A stretch of 64,000 nt of DNA from Rhodothermus marinus DSM 4252 (GCF_000024845.1 NC_013501.1:562001-626000), one strand, 5' to 3'. Shown: positions 16,469 through 25,699, counted from the stretch's first letter. The notes: generated from the sequence alone by a model not told the origin. A program made the numbers and translations.

Positions 16469-17650
16469 ATGCGCCGTATTACGCTGACAATCCTGGTGCT
16501 GATGAGCCTGAGCGCCTGTCGCAGGGCGCCGATCGAAGCGCTGCTTCCGGAAGCGATCGGCGTCCCTCCTTCCCTACAGGCGGATTCCGCTTCGGCAAGT
16601 TATCGGGTGGTGCGCCTGGACACGGCCCAGCAGCGCAGGTTGCAGGTACAGGTGGCTCCGGTGCGCTACGAGCGCGCCACGTACACCGTCAGCATTCCCG
16701 GCGAAGTCTATCCGGCGCCGGGCCTGATGGCCCAGGTTTCCACGCCGATTGATGGCCGGGTAGCCCGGCTGTACGTTCCCGAAGGAGAAGCTGTGCAGCG
16801 GGGGCAGGTGCTGTTGGAACTGGAGAGTCTGGCGTTTGCCGAGCTGGTCTCGGCCTTTTTGCAGGCGCAGGCCGAGGAGGCCTATCTGGCGCGGCAGGTG
16901 GCCCGCCTCCGGCAGCTGGTGACCGAGCAGCTCACGCCGCAGAGCACGCTTGACCAGACCGAGGCCGATTATCTGCGCGCGCAGGCGCGCCGTCAGGCGG
17001 CTGAAGTACGTCTGCGTGCGCTCGGGGTTACGCCCGAAGTCGCACAGGCGCTGGGGCAACAGGAACGCCCCCTGCTTCCTCTGCGGGCGCCCATCGACGG
17101 GTACGTGGACCAGCATCAGGTAGAGCTGGGCCAGGCCGTTAGCGCCAATCAGACGCTGATGACGATTGTCGATCCATCGCGGGTGCACATCCGGGGATTT
17201 CTGGCCCCCGACGATGCGCTGGGTCTGCAACCGGGCGATTCCGTTCGGCTGGTGCTTCAGGTCCCCGATTCGCTGACGCTGGGTGCCCGGGTCCACACGA
17301 TTAATCCGGCGCTCGACCCGGAAAACCGGGCCGTGGTCGTCAACATCCTGGCCGATACCCGTCAGGGCTGGCCGCGACCCGGGCAAAACGTCCGGCTATG
17401 GATCCGATTGCGGACGCCCCGACCGGTCTATGTCGTACCCCTGGCAGCCCTCACCTACGACGGCCAGCAGGCCATCGTCTTTGTGCAACAGGCTCCCGAT
17501 ACCTACGAGGTGCGTCCCGTGACCGTCTGGCGCACCGATGCCGCTCAGGCGCTTCTGCTCGAGGGCGTTCGTGAAGGCGAACGCGTGGTCGTTCATCCGG
17601 TCTTCAGCCTGAAGGCCCTGATGCGTTACAGCGAATTTGCCGAAGAGTAA
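16469..17650 (+). CDS. RND efflux periplasmic adaptor (CusB-like lipoprotein)
   Basis: 393 residues from the ATG at 16469, which opens on a lipoprotein signal (LTILVLMSLSAC). It is the membrane fusion protein linking the inner-membrane pump to the outer-membrane channel. Visible parts are a barrel-sandwich/lipoyl half (STPIDGRVARLYVPEGEAVQ), an alpha-helical hairpin (about 140-210), the second lipoyl half (LRAPIDGYVDQHQVELGQAV) and a beta-barrel. The operon order (adaptor, pump, channel) and adjacent two-component genes point to heavy-metal rather than drug export. No N-terminal Met-rich metal site like that of E. coli CusB is obvious. Confidence 0.88.
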   Translation: MRRITLTILVLMSLSACRRAPIEALLPEAIGVPPSLQADSASASYRVVRLDTAQQRRLQVQVAPVRYERATYTVSIPGEVYPAPGLMAQVSTPIDGRVARLYVPEGEAVQRGQVLLELESLAFAELVSAFLQAQAEEAYLARQVARLRQLVTEQLTPQSTLDQTEADYLRAQARRQAAEVRLRALGVTPEVAQALGQQERPLLPLRAPIDGYVDQHQVELGQAVSANQTLMTIVDPSRVHIRGFLAPDDALGLQPGDSVRLVLQVPDSLTLGARVHTINPALDPENRAVVVNILADTRQGWPRPGQNVRLWIRLRTPRPVYVVPLAALTYDGQQAIVFVQQAPDTYEVRPVTVWRTDAAQALLLEGVREGERVVVHPVFSLKALMRYSEFAEE

Positions 17651-17653
17651 GCC

Positions 17654-20600
17654 ATGCTGCATCGCCTGATTGACTTCAGCCTCCGGCAACGCTTTGTCGC
17701 GCTGAGCCTGGTGGCCCTGATGGCCTTCGGCGGGATCGTGGCCCTTGAGCGCATCCCGATCAACTCGCTTCCCGATGTTACGCCCGTTCAGGTGCTCATC
17801 ATCACCAAGGCCGGTCGCTATTCGCCGTACGATGTCGAACAACTGGTCAGTTTCCCGATCGAAACGGCCATGACCGGCCTGCCGCGGGTCAGAGAAGTGC
17901 GCTCGATCAGCCAGTTCGGTCTGTCGGCCGTCACGGTCGAGTTCGAAGAAGGCACCGACATCTACTTTGCCCGGCAGCTCGTGGCCCAGCGTCTGCAGGA
18001 CGTGCGTGAACAGCTCCCGCCTGACGTTTCATCCCCGCAACTGGGGCCGATCTCGACGGCACTCGGCGAAATCTACCAGTATGTGGTGCGGGGCGATGGC
18101 TATTCGCTCACCGAACTGCGCGAAATTCAGGACTGGATCATCGCGCCGCAGCTCCGCGCGGTACCCGGCGTGACCGAGGTCAACAGCTTTGGTGGGTTCG
18201 TCAAACAGTACGAAGTGATTGTCGATCCGGAGCAGCTCCGGGCGCTGCGGTTGAGCCTGCGCGACATCATCGACGCCATCGAACGCAACAACAGCGTCTC
18301 GGGCGGCAATTACCTGGAGCACAACCAGGAACAGTACATCATTCGCGGGTTCGGACAGATCCGCACCACGGACGACCTGGAGCGCATCGTCGTGGCACGT
18401 CGGGGCGAGCGTCCCATCTATCTGCGCGACGTGGCCACCGTACGCCTGGGACGGCAGATCCGACAGGGGGCCGTCACGCAGGACGGAAAGGGCGAGGTCG
18501 TCACCGGTATCGTCATGATGCTTCGAGGTGAGAACGGCCGCGAAGTCATCCGTCGCGTCGAAGAGAAAATTGAGGAAATCAATCCGCGTCTGCCGCCCGG
18601 GGTCCGCATCGAGAAATTCTACGACCAGTCGGACCTGATCGCGCGCACCACGGGCACAATCAAAGAAAACCTGCTGGAAGGCGGTTTTCTGGTGATTGCC
18701 GTGCTGCTGCTGTTGCTGGGCGAGATCAAGGGGGCCCTGATCGTCGCCTCGGTCATTCCGCTTTCGATGCTGTTTGCTTTTATCGGCATGCGCGCCTTCG
18801 GGCTGGCGGCCAACTTGATGAGCCTGGGGGCCATCGACTTCGGGATGATCGTGGACGGTTCGGTTGTGATGGTCGAGCATATGGTGCATCGGCTTGAAAC
18901 AGACCGAAGCGGACGCAGCCGACTGGCGCTGTTGCGTCAGGCCGCGCACGAAGTCGCCCGCCCCATGTTTTTCGGCGTGCTCATCATCCTGATGGTGTAT
19001 GTGCCGATCGCCACGTTTCGGGGTATGGAGGGCATTCTCTATCGCCCGATGGCGATTACCGTGGCGTCGGCCGTGTTCGGTTCATTGCTGCTGGCGCTGG
19101 TCTATGTGCCGGCCATCGCTACCCTGGTTTTTCGCCGGGGCGTTCGGGTGCGCCGTAACTATCTGATGGACTGGCTGCGGCCGCGTTATCGGCGCTTTCT
19201 GGAGAAAAGCCTGAATCGGCGCAAGACGACCCTGGCCGTTGCGCTCCTGGTGTTCGGCGCGGCGCTGGCGCTCTTGCCGTTTCTGGGCACGGAGTTTCTG
19301 CCGGAACTGGACGAAGGATCCATCCTGATCGAAGAAGTACGGATGCCGAGCGTCACGCTGGAGACGTCGGTGGAAAATGCCAACTGGCTGGCCGGACAGC
19401 TCATCCGCCACATCCCGGAAATTCAGACCGTCGTGCCCAAAACAGGCCGTAGCGATCTGGCCAACGACTGGATGGGCGTGCATCAGACGGACGTCTGGAT
19501 CATCCTCAAGCCACGCGATCAGTGGCGGCCAGGTATGACCAAAGAGAAAATCATCGAGCAGATCCGGCCTTTTCTCGAAACCGAGCCCGGCCTGGCTTAC
19601 AACTTCACGCAGCCCATTGCAATGCGCGTCGACGAGCTGACCTCGGGGGTCAAAAGCGATATTGCGGTCAAACTCTACGGCGAAAACCTCGACACGCTGG
19701 CGGCTGTGGCGGCGCGCATCGCCCGGTTTCTGCCCGATCTGCCCGGCACCGATAACTTCTACGTGGAAAAATTCGCCGGTCAGCCGTATCTGAACATCGA
19801 AATCGATCGCGAAGCCATTGCAGCCTTCGGCCTGAACGTCGAGGACGTGCAGCAGGTGATCGAAGCCGGATTGGGCGGCGCACCGGCCGGACAGGTCTTC
19901 GAAGGCCAGCGGCGGTTCGATATCGTCGTGCGCTTTCCCGAAGCGTACCGAAATAACTTCGAGGCCATCATGGAGGCCCCGGTTGCGTTGCCGGGGGGCG
20001 GCACCATTCCGCTACGCCGGGTGGCGCACATCCGGGCCGAAGAGGGCCCCCGCGAGATTGCTCGCGAAAACGGCTGGCGTCGGCTCGTGGTGGGCATCAA
20101 CATCAAGGACATAGACATCGGGACCTATGTGTCGAACCTGCAGCGGGCCATTGCAACGCAGGTCAAGCTGCCGCCCGGCGTCTTTCTGGAGTATGGCGGC
20201 ACGTTCGAAAATCAGCAACGCGCCATGCGCCACCTGTATGTGGCGGTTCCGCTGGCTTTGCTCATCATTATCGGGTTGCTCTATCTGATGTTCGGAGAGA
20301 TGCGCTATCCGCTGATGATTCTTTCGGTGTTGCCGCTGGCGCTGGCCGGCGGGGTGTTTGCGCTGTGGTTGCGCGGCATGTACCTGTCGATCTCGGCGGC
20401 GGTCGGTTTCATAGCCCTCTTCGGGGTGGCGGTGCTTAACGGTGTGGTGATGATCGCGCACTTGAACGCGCTGCGGCGTCAGGGGCTGTCGGTGCGTGAG
20501 GCGGTGTTGCAGGGGGCCACCGACCGGCTACGTCCGGTGTTGATGACCGCGCTGGTGGCCAGCCTGGGCTTTGTGCCCATGGCCTTCAATACAGGGCCGG

Positions 20601-20797
20601 GCTCCGAAGTGCAGCGTCCGCTGGCTACCGTGGTGATCGGTGGGCTCATTACGGCCACGCTGCTCACGCTGCGCGTGCTGCCCACCATCTACGACTGGCT
20701 CGAGCGGGACGACCGGCCCCCACGTGGCCCTGAACCGGAGTGGGAGGAAGATGGACAGATGGCGGCCCCTGTGTCGGCTGCAAATACTCGGACGTAA
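17654..20797 (+). CDS. Heavy-metal RND efflux pump (CusA/CzcA family)
   Basis: 1047 residues, the normal size of HME-type RND pumps. Twelve transmembrane segments are expected: one at the N-terminus, five in the middle (about 340-480), one near 525, and five near the C-terminus. The proton-relay helix has DFGMIVDGSVVMVEH (about 394-408), with the Asp/Asp/Glu set typical of CzcA/CusA pumps and not of drug pumps. INSLPDVTPVQV near residue 35-47 is also typical of the family. Whether it exports Cu/Ag or Zn/Co/Ni cannot be settled by eye. It starts 3 bases after the adaptor stop. Confidence 0.93.
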   Translation: MLHRLIDFSLRQRFVALSLVALMAFGGIVALERIPINSLPDVTPVQVLIITKAGRYSPYDVEQLVSFPIETAMTGLPRVREVRSISQFGLSAVTVEFEEGTDIYFARQLVAQRLQDVREQLPPDVSSPQLGPISTALGEIYQYVVRGDGYSLTELREIQDWIIAPQLRAVPGVTEVNSFGGFVKQYEVIVDPEQLRALRLSLRDIIDAIERNNSVSGGNYLEHNQEQYIIRGFGQIRTTDDLERIVVARRGERPIYLRDVATVRLGRQIRQGAVTQDGKGEVVTGIVMMLRGENGREVIRRVEEKIEEINPRLPPGVRIEKFYDQSDLIARTTGTIKENLLEGGFLVIAVLLLLLGEIKGALIVASVIPLSMLFAFIGMRAFGLAANLMSLGAIDFGMIVDGSVVMVEHMVHRLETDRSGRSRLALLRQAAHEVARPMFFGVLIILMVYVPIATFRGMEGILYRPMAITVASAVFGSLLLALVYVPAIATLVFRRGVRVRRNYLMDWLRPRYRRFLEKSLNRRKTTLAVALLVFGAALALLPFLGTEFLPELDEGSILIEEVRMPSVTLETSVENANWLAGQLIRHIPEIQTVVPKTGRSDLANDWMGVHQTDVWIILKPRDQWRPGMTKEKIIEQIRPFLETEPGLAYNFTQPIAMRVDELTSGVKSDIAVKLYGENLDTLAAVAARIARFLPDLPGTDNFYVEKFAGQPYLNIEIDREAIAAFGLNVEDVQQVIEAGLGGAPAGQVFEGQRRFDIVVRFPEAYRNNFEAIMEAPVALPGGGTIPLRRVAHIRAEEGPREIARENGWRRLVVGINIKDIDIGTYVSNLQRAIATQVKLPPGVFLEYGGTFENQQRAMRHLYVAVPLALLIIIGLLYLMFGEMRYPLMILSVLPLALAGGVFALWLRGMYLSISAAVGFIALFGVAVLNGVVMIAHLNALRRQGLSVREAVLQGATDRLRPVLMTALVASLGFVPMAFNTGPGSEVQRPLATVVIGGLITATLLTLRVLPTIYDWLERDDRPPRGPEPEWEEDGQMAAPVSAANTRT

Positions 20798-20809
20798 CCG
20801 GAACAAGTC

Positions 20810-22051
20810 ATGCTGGGTTTGCTGCTGGGATTGAGTCTGCTGCTGGGCAACCCCGACGTCGCCCCCGCCCCGGATACGCTGGGCATTCGGGAGGCACTGG
20901 CCCTGGCCTTGAGCCACCATCCACAATTGCAGGCGCTGCGCGCCCGGCGGGAAGCGCTGCAGGGACGACGGCTTCAGGCCTATGGGATCGAAACGCCACA
21001 GCTCTACTTTTTTCGCGAAGGCATCGGAAGCGGTCAGGCGTTCGCCGAGCAGGGCTGGACGCTGGTCGAGCGCATCGACTTCCCGCTGGTTACTTATTAT
21101 CGCCTGCAAGCCAACGGCCTGGAATCCCGGGCGCTGACGGCCGAACTGGAAGCCACGACCGCGCGCATCCGCGCCGACGTGAAACGCGCCTATACCGACG
21201 TGCTCTACGCGCAGGAACTGGTGCATCTCCGACAGGAAGAGGTCGCACTGCTCGAGCAACTCCGGGAGGCAGTGCGTGCGCGCGTGGCGGCCGGACTGGC
21301 AACCGATCTGGAGGTGACGCGCACCGAAATCCAGCTGGCCGACGCGCAGTCGCGGCTGGAAACCGCACGTCGCGACTTCATGCAGGCACGCTACGAACTG
21401 TTTCGGGTCGTCGGACTTGATCCGGAAGCTCAGCGCTACGACATAGTCTTTCCGGATACCCTCACCTATGTGGCCGTCGAGATTCCCCAGGAGGCGGTGC
21501 TGGCACGCCTCGACCAGTTGCCCGAACTGCACAGCCAGCAGGCGCAGCTTCAGGCAGCCCGGGCAACTGTCCGGCAGGCACGGGCTTCGTTGCTCCCTCA
21601 GCTGCAACTGGACGTCTATCCCCAGGATTACGGAAATGGGTATCGATTTGTGGGCTTTCAGATCGGGATTTCACTTCCGCTGGGGTTTTTGCCGGGATAT
21701 CGGGGACGTGTACGCGAAGCCCGCGCCCTTTATGAAAGGCGACGATGGGAGCTGGAAGACCTGCGCCTTCAACTCAAAAAACAGGCCGAGCAGGCTTGGC
21801 ATGGCTACGAGACCGCCCGCATCGTCGTCGAACGCTACGCTCGCCAGATCCGCGACCGTTCACGTGAGCTGCTGCACCGTCTGCAACGCGGCTACCGCCT
21901 GGGCGAAGTCAGCTTGATCGAGTTGCTCGACGCGCAGCGGCTTGTTCTGGAAAGCGAGCAGCGTTATTATGAGGCGCTTCGGGACTATTATCACCAGCTG
22001 ATCGAACTGGAGCGATTTCTTGGACATGAACTGACCTTCACCAACCCCTGA
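20810..22051 (+). CDS. TolC-family outer membrane efflux channel
   Basis: 413 residues with a short N-terminal signal peptide. It contains the two related alpha-helical halves of TolC/CusC proteins, with LGIREALALALSHHPQLQALRA at the beginning of the first and PELHSQQAQLQAARATVRQA opening the second. It completes the three-part efflux system, 12 bases after the pump gene, and forms the channel across the outer membrane. At about 410 residues it lacks a long C-terminal extension. Confidence 0.88.
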   Translation: MLGLLLGLSLLLGNPDVAPAPDTLGIREALALALSHHPQLQALRARREALQGRRLQAYGIETPQLYFFREGIGSGQAFAEQGWTLVERIDFPLVTYYRLQANGLESRALTAELEATTARIRADVKRAYTDVLYAQELVHLRQEEVALLEQLREAVRARVAAGLATDLEVTRTEIQLADAQSRLETARRDFMQARYELFRVVGLDPEAQRYDIVFPDTLTYVAVEIPQEAVLARLDQLPELHSQQAQLQAARATVRQARASLLPQLQLDVYPQDYGNGYRFVGFQIGISLPLGFLPGYRGRVREARALYERRRWELEDLRLQLKKQAEQAWHGYETARIVVERYARQIRDRSRELLHRLQRGYRLGEVSLIELLDAQRLVLESEQRYYEALRDYYHQLIELERFLGHELTFTNP

Positions 22052-22057
22052 GATCAC

Positions 22058-22564
22058 ATGAACGCTGCACACCTGCACCTGCTGGCGAATCATCTGCCGC
22101 TGTTTGCGGTGCTGCTGGGTCTGCTGGTCGGGCTCTACGGCGCCTGGCGGCGCGAGGAAAGCGTCGTGCGCGTGGCGCTGATGCTGTTCGTGCTGGCCGC
22201 ACTGGGCGCGGTGGCCGCGTACTTCAGCGGGCACGGCGCCGAAGAGATCGTCGAGGAGCTGGGGCGTTCGCACGATGCCATCGAGGCGCACGAAGAGACG
22301 GGCAACCTGGCCGCTTATCTGACAATCGCCCTGGGTGTGCTGTCGCTGGTGACGCTGATCCGGCGGGGACCTGTGGCGCCGGCCTGGCGCACGGCGCTGT
22401 TCGTGCTGGCGCTGGTCGTGCTGGGTGTGGTGGGCTACGCGGCCAACCTGGGCGGCCGCATCAGCCACCCGGAAATCACCGGCGCTGCGCTGCAGGAAAC
22501 GACGCGCTCCCCGGTGCCCGGACCGGAAGCGGCCGAAGAAGCTGAAGAACCCCACGAAGACTGA
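22058..22564 (+). CDS. Four-helix membrane protein of the efflux operon, function unknown
   Basis: 168 residues. Four hydrophobic helices (about 13-30, 37-56, 85-103 and 113-130) and an acidic C-terminal tail rich in Glu/Ala/Pro. Histidines cluster at the N-terminus (HLHLLANH) and in the loop with GHGAEEIVEELGRSHDAIEAHEE, a plausible metal- or haem-binding arrangement (inference). It resembles the DUF2231-like membrane proteins seen next to metal efflux systems. It begins 6 bases after the channel gene and is the last gene of the operon. Confidence 0.7.
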   Translation: MNAAHLHLLANHLPLFAVLLGLLVGLYGAWRREESVVRVALMLFVLAALGAVAAYFSGHGAEEIVEELGRSHDAIEAHEETGNLAAYLTIALGVLSLVTLIRRGPVAPAWRTALFVLALVVLGVVGYAANLGGRISHPEITGAALQETTRSPVPGPEAAEEAEEPHED

Positions 22565-22574
22565 GCGTCTGCGT

Positions 22575-23321
22575 TCATCCCTCCCGAAGCCAGTGCAGGT
22601 AGGCGGTTTCCAGAGACTCGGCGGCGGGCAGGTGGTCGCGGAAGTCGGCGAGCGATCCGGCAAAGCGCACGCGTCCCCGGTGCAGCACGACGAGGTGATC
22701 GCAGAGGCGTTCGAGTTTGTCGAGGCGGTGGGAGCTGATCAGAAGCGTGGCACCCTGGCGGTGGTGCGCATGGAGCAAGGTGATGGCTGCTTCAAGTGCC
22801 TGTGCGTCCATGGCTTCGAAGGGTTCGTCGAGCACGAGCAGCCGCGGCCGGTGCAGCAGCGCCAGCAGGAAGGCAAGCTGGCGGCGCATGCCGTGCGAAT
22901 AGGTTTCGATCCAGCGGTCGAGTGCCGTGGCGACTTCGAAAGGCGCCACCAGCGCTTCGATCGTGGCCGTCGCCTGTTCCGGTGATAGGCCGTAGAGCCG
23001 GGCGGCCAGTTCGAGCTGTTCGCGACCGGTGAGCCGCTCCATCAGCGCCAGATCTTCGAGCATGAAGCCCACCTGCTGCTTGTAGGCGTGCTTTCCCCAC
23101 CGGAGCGGTTCGCCCAGCACTGAGATCCGCCCCGCATCGGGTTTCAGCACGTTGGCCAGGATGCGAATGAGCGTGCTTTTGCCGGCGCCGTTGGGTCCCA
23201 GCAGACCACAGCATGCCCCCTCGGGCACCTGAAAGGTCACATCCTGCAGGGCCTGCACGGTACCTTTCCGGCTACGGAAGCGTCTGGAGCAGCCCTGAAC
23301 TTCCAGTGCGATCGTGCTCAT
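22575..23321 (-). CDS. ABC transporter ATP-binding protein
   Basis: 248 residues with a complete ATPase set: Walker A GPNGAGKST, Q-loop VGFMLED, signature YSHGMRRQ (a relaxed form of LSGGQ), Walker B LLVLDEPFEAMD and the switch His in SSHRLDKLE. It belongs to the ABC-2 type, as in antibiotic, bacteriocin-immunity and gliding exporters. Its ATG overlaps the stop of the upstream permease gene (ATGA), so the two are translationally coupled. It is the last gene of a four-gene cassette with two membrane proteins and a small secreted peptide. Confidence 0.92.
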   Translation of the reverse strand: MSTIALEVQGCSRRFRSRKGTVQALQDVTFQVPEGACCGLLGPNGAGKSTLIRILANVLKPDAGRISVLGEPLRWGKHAYKQQVGFMLEDLALMERLTGREQLELAARLYGLSPEQATATIEALVAPFEVATALDRWIETYSHGMRRQLAFLLALLHRPRLLVLDEPFEAMDAQALEAAITLLHAHHRQGATLLISSHRLDKLERLCDHLVVLHRGRVRFAGSLADFRDHLPAAESLETAYLHWLREG

Positions 23322-23959
23322 GAGCGCTCAACAGGCAGTTCCATCTGATCCAGCGCATGGGCTGATCGGGTAAACTTCTGACAGCCGTAGTACCAGCAGA
23401 GCACCAGCAACAACGGGGCAAGCAGGGGCTGCAGGTAGCTCAGCAGCGCAAGACCCAGCGCAAGCAACTGCGCACCGCCCCCGATGAAGCCGGCAATCAT
23501 CGGCGCCTGCATCAGCCAGCGACGGACGCCGGGGTAAACGGCGAGCCCAATGACCGGGCCACTACCAAGCGCGGTGAGCGCAAGGGCCGCCAGCCGGAGC
23601 AGATCGGCATGCCGGGATGCCGGGTGCAGGGCCGTCCAACATCCCAGCACGGCCAGTGCCAGCAGCCCCTGCTGATGCAACAGCACACGACTTTTACGGC
23701 GAAGCACTTCGGCCAGGTCGACGCCCCAGAGCCGGTAGCAGAGCCACTCCCGATCGTCGATGAACCATTCGAAAAACGGCGCAATCAGCATCATGCCGCT
23801 CCCGATGGCATACAGCAGCCGGAGCGTGCCGTGCGCTTCCAGCGCGTGGCGCCCGAGCTGTCGAAGCAGCAGCGCCATCAGAGCCAAGGCAAGAAAAGCA
23901 GCCCACCAGAACCGATGGCGGCGGTGCAGACGAAACAGCAGGCGGTGCACCGAATGCAT
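23318..23959 (-). CDS. ABC cassette membrane protein B
   Basis: 213 residues, with five or six hydrophobic helices and no enzyme motif. The N-terminus is basic (RLLFRLHRRHRFWW) before the first helix. It starts 3 bases downstream of membrane protein A and overlaps the ATPase gene by 4 bases. It is probably one half of the ABC-2 permease or an accessory membrane subunit. I do not recognise a named family. Confidence 0.75.
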   Translation of the reverse strand: MHSVHRLLFRLHRRHRFWWAAFLALALMALLLRQLGRHALEAHGTLRLLYAIGSGMMLIAPFFEWFIDDREWLCYRLWGVDLAEVLRRKSRVLLHQQGLLALAVLGCWTALHPASRHADLLRLAALALTALGSGPVIGLAVYPGVRRWLMQAPMIAGFIGGGAQLLALGLALLSYLQPLLAPLLLVLCWYYGCQKFTRSAHALDQMELPVERS

Positions 23960-23962
23960 GGC

Positions 23963-24721
23963 TCATCCCCGACTGGCCCACCAGCCGATCAGCAGCGCGG
24001 CGGCCGTGTGCCCCAGCAGCCACAGCGTCGGCGCAAGCGCAGGCGCTCCACTCAGCACGGCCGCCATGGCTTCGCCGTAAGGTCCCAGCAACGGCACGTA
24101 GCGATACAGTGCGAGCAGCCAGGCCACAAACGCCCGAACGGCCGGGATCAGGTTGGCCGCGATGTTCGGCAGCACAAGCAACCAGACCATGACAGGAATG
24201 AGTGCAACCAGCTCGCGACGTCCCTGAAGACGGGGACTCCATCGGTACCATGCGGCAAAAAGCAACGCCAGCAGCCCTGCCACCGCCGGTAGCGTCAGTC
24301 CCACCGCGGCCAGTGCTTGCATCGGCGGGAAGAATGCCAGCAACCCGACGGCCAGCCCCAGCAGATAGAGGCCGGAGAGCATCAGCAAGCCGGGCTCCAG
24401 GGCAAAAAAGGCCAGCGCATGAGCCGACATGCGGGGCGAGCGAAACAGCACGTTCGGGTGCCAGTCGGTTCGCCGTGAAAGCCGCACCACAGGATATAAA
24501 AGCAGCAGGAAACCGTACAGCAGAATGGAAAACGTGTAGGTGGCCGCATTGCCGGTGTTCCGAGGGTTCAGGTGCTGAAACAGCGGCAGCATGAAGCCCT
24601 GCAGCCAGCAAACGATCCCCAGCGACGCGACAAGCGCCCAGAACCCAAGCAGCGACCAGCCTCGACCGATCAGCCGGTAATTGAGCCGGAGCCAGAAACC
24701 TGAGGAATTTAAACGATACAC
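23963..24721 (-). CDS. ABC cassette membrane protein A (probable permease)
   Basis: About 252 residues from a GTG at 24721. The start is uncertain: the frame is open to an ATG at 24787, but that would run through most of the end of the small peptide gene, which has better coding character. Six hydrophobic segments are visible (for example GFWALVASLGIVCWL and LVALIPVMVWLLVLPNIAANL). The chosen start overlaps the peptide stop by 13 bases, suggesting translational coupling. It is probably the permease paired with the ATPase encoded at the end of the cassette. Confidence 0.7.
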   Translation of the reverse strand: MYRLNSSGFWLRLNYRLIGRGWSLLGFWALVASLGIVCWLQGFMLPLFQHLNPRNTGNAATYTFSILLYGFLLLLYPVVRLSRRTDWHPNVLFRSPRMSAHALAFFALEPGLLMLSGLYLLGLAVGLLAFFPPMQALAAVGLTLPAVAGLLALLFAAWYRWSPRLQGRRELVALIPVMVWLLVLPNIAANLIPAVRAFVAWLLALYRYVPLLGPYGEAMAAVLSGAPALAPTLWLLGHTAAALLIGWWASRG

Positions 24722-24990
24722 CCTAATGCAAGAGATACGCCAACCGCGGTGGGACCAAAAATAGCATTGCTCAAATATAGTGTCCATCCTACGAATCCCG
24801 CAGGTGTAGCAAAAAGTCCTAAGAGGAAAGTAGCCGTACCAAGGATTGCTATACCACATTCCAGCCAGGACAAGTCTGGGTCCTGTGGTTCCGGCATGTC
24901 CTGAGCCCATGCAGTTAAAGGACTTAGCAGTAAATATAACGTAACGTAGCTCAGCGTGGCTCGAAGAAAAATATGTATCCGGTTCATCAT
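24709..24990 (-). CDS. Small secreted hydrophobic peptide precursor, candidate bacteriocin-like product
   Basis: 93 residues from tandem ATGs at 24990/24987. A Sec-type signal (about 1-29) ends in LTAWA before QDMPEP. The predicted mature part of some 63 residues has an acidic, proline-containing head (DMPEPQDPDLSWLE) and two hydrophobic Gly-rich stretches bounded by two cysteines, one at the start (CGIAILGTATFLLGLF) and one two residues before the end (ALGCIV). The DNA is clearly less GC-rich than its neighbours. It heads a cassette of two membrane proteins and an ABC ATPase. No family is recognised; a membrane-active peptide with a dedicated exporter or immunity pump is inference. A small anchored membrane protein is the main alternative. 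Confidence 0.55.
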   Translation of the reverse strand: MMNRIHIFLRATLSYVTLYLLLSPLTAWAQDMPEPQDPDLSWLECGIAILGTATFLLGLFATPAGFVGWTLYLSNAIFGPTAVGVSLALGCIV

Positions 24991-25159
24991 TTTGTTATGA
25001 GCAACTGAATTCGGATCGCTTCTAAATCTGGCCTTTATGGCATCCTGAAACGTTTCCCGGCATTGGAGCATTCCAGAAGTTATAGAGGGCGCATTGGACG
25101 AGGCGCGTGGTGGAACTTTACGGCACGGCGTCCGGAGTTTCTGACAGAAAAGCAGGTCT

Positions 25160-25699
25160 ATGGCGATCGTCACTGTTCCCAGGGTGTTGCGTGAGAAGCT
25201 TGGCGAGGAAGGGGCCGAAGCGCTTGTCGTGCTCCTCAACGAAGCGCTCCATCACGAACGCAATAACCTGTTGGGCATCCTGGAAGAGCGCTTTGAGCGA
25301 CGCGTGACAGACGAAGGTAAACGTCTGGACAACCTGATCACCGAGGTGGAGGCCCGGTTGAACGAGCGGATTACCGAGGTAGAGGCCCGGTTGAACGAAC
25401 GGATCACCGAGGTGGAGGCCCGGTTGAACGAGCGGATTACCGAGGTAGAGGCCCGGTTGAACGAACGGATCACCGAGGTGGAGGCCCGGTTGAACGAGCG
25501 GATCACCGAGGTAGAGGCCAGACTGAATGAGAGAATCACCTCGGTCGAAGCAAAGCTTGAAAAGCAAATCGCTGAGGTTGAGGCGCGTCTCGGGGAGCGG
25601 TTGGCAGGTGTTCGGGCCGATCTGATCCGGTGGATGTTTCTGTTCTGGGTGGGACAGATCGGCACGTTCGTCGCTCTGTTGTTTGCGTTTCTCAGGTAA
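25160..25699 (+). CDS. Coiled-coil membrane-anchored protein with hendecad repeats
   Basis: 179 residues. The N-terminal 45 residues are globular (VTVPRVLREKLGEEGAEALV), followed by about 90 residues of an 11-residue repeat with consensus ITEVEARLNER, which should form a continuous hendecad coiled coil. It ends in one transmembrane helix (WMFLFWVGQIGTFVALLFAF). This is the layout of the LA_3696/DUF1640-like family, small coiled-coil proteins anchored by their C-terminus and related in shape to the mitochondrial CCDC90 proteins. The function is unknown. The repeats are nearly identical at DNA level. The next gene is the metal ATPase, 21 bases on. Confidence 0.8.
   Translation: MAIVTVPRVLREKLGEEGAEALVVLLNEALHHERNNLLGILEERFERRVTDEGKRLDNLITEVEARLNERITEVEARLNERITEVEARLNERITEVEARLNERITEVEARLNERITEVEARLNERITSVEAKLEKQIAEVEARLGERLAGVRADLIRWMFLFWVGQIGTFVALLFAFLR
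25337..25600 (+). repeat. 33-bp in-frame tandem repeat, about eight units
   Basis: Units start at 25337 and every 33 bases after. The first five are nearly identical; units 6 to 8 are degenerate. Units 1, 3 and 5 share ATCACCGAGGTGG, while 2 and 4 share ATTACCGAGGTAG, so the array has a 66-bp higher-order period. Each unit encodes 11 residues. Confidence 0.9.

Noticed and set aside
24722-24910. Longer N-terminus for the ABC membrane protein A
   Set aside because: This segment overlaps the small peptide gene out of frame and has no membrane or family character.
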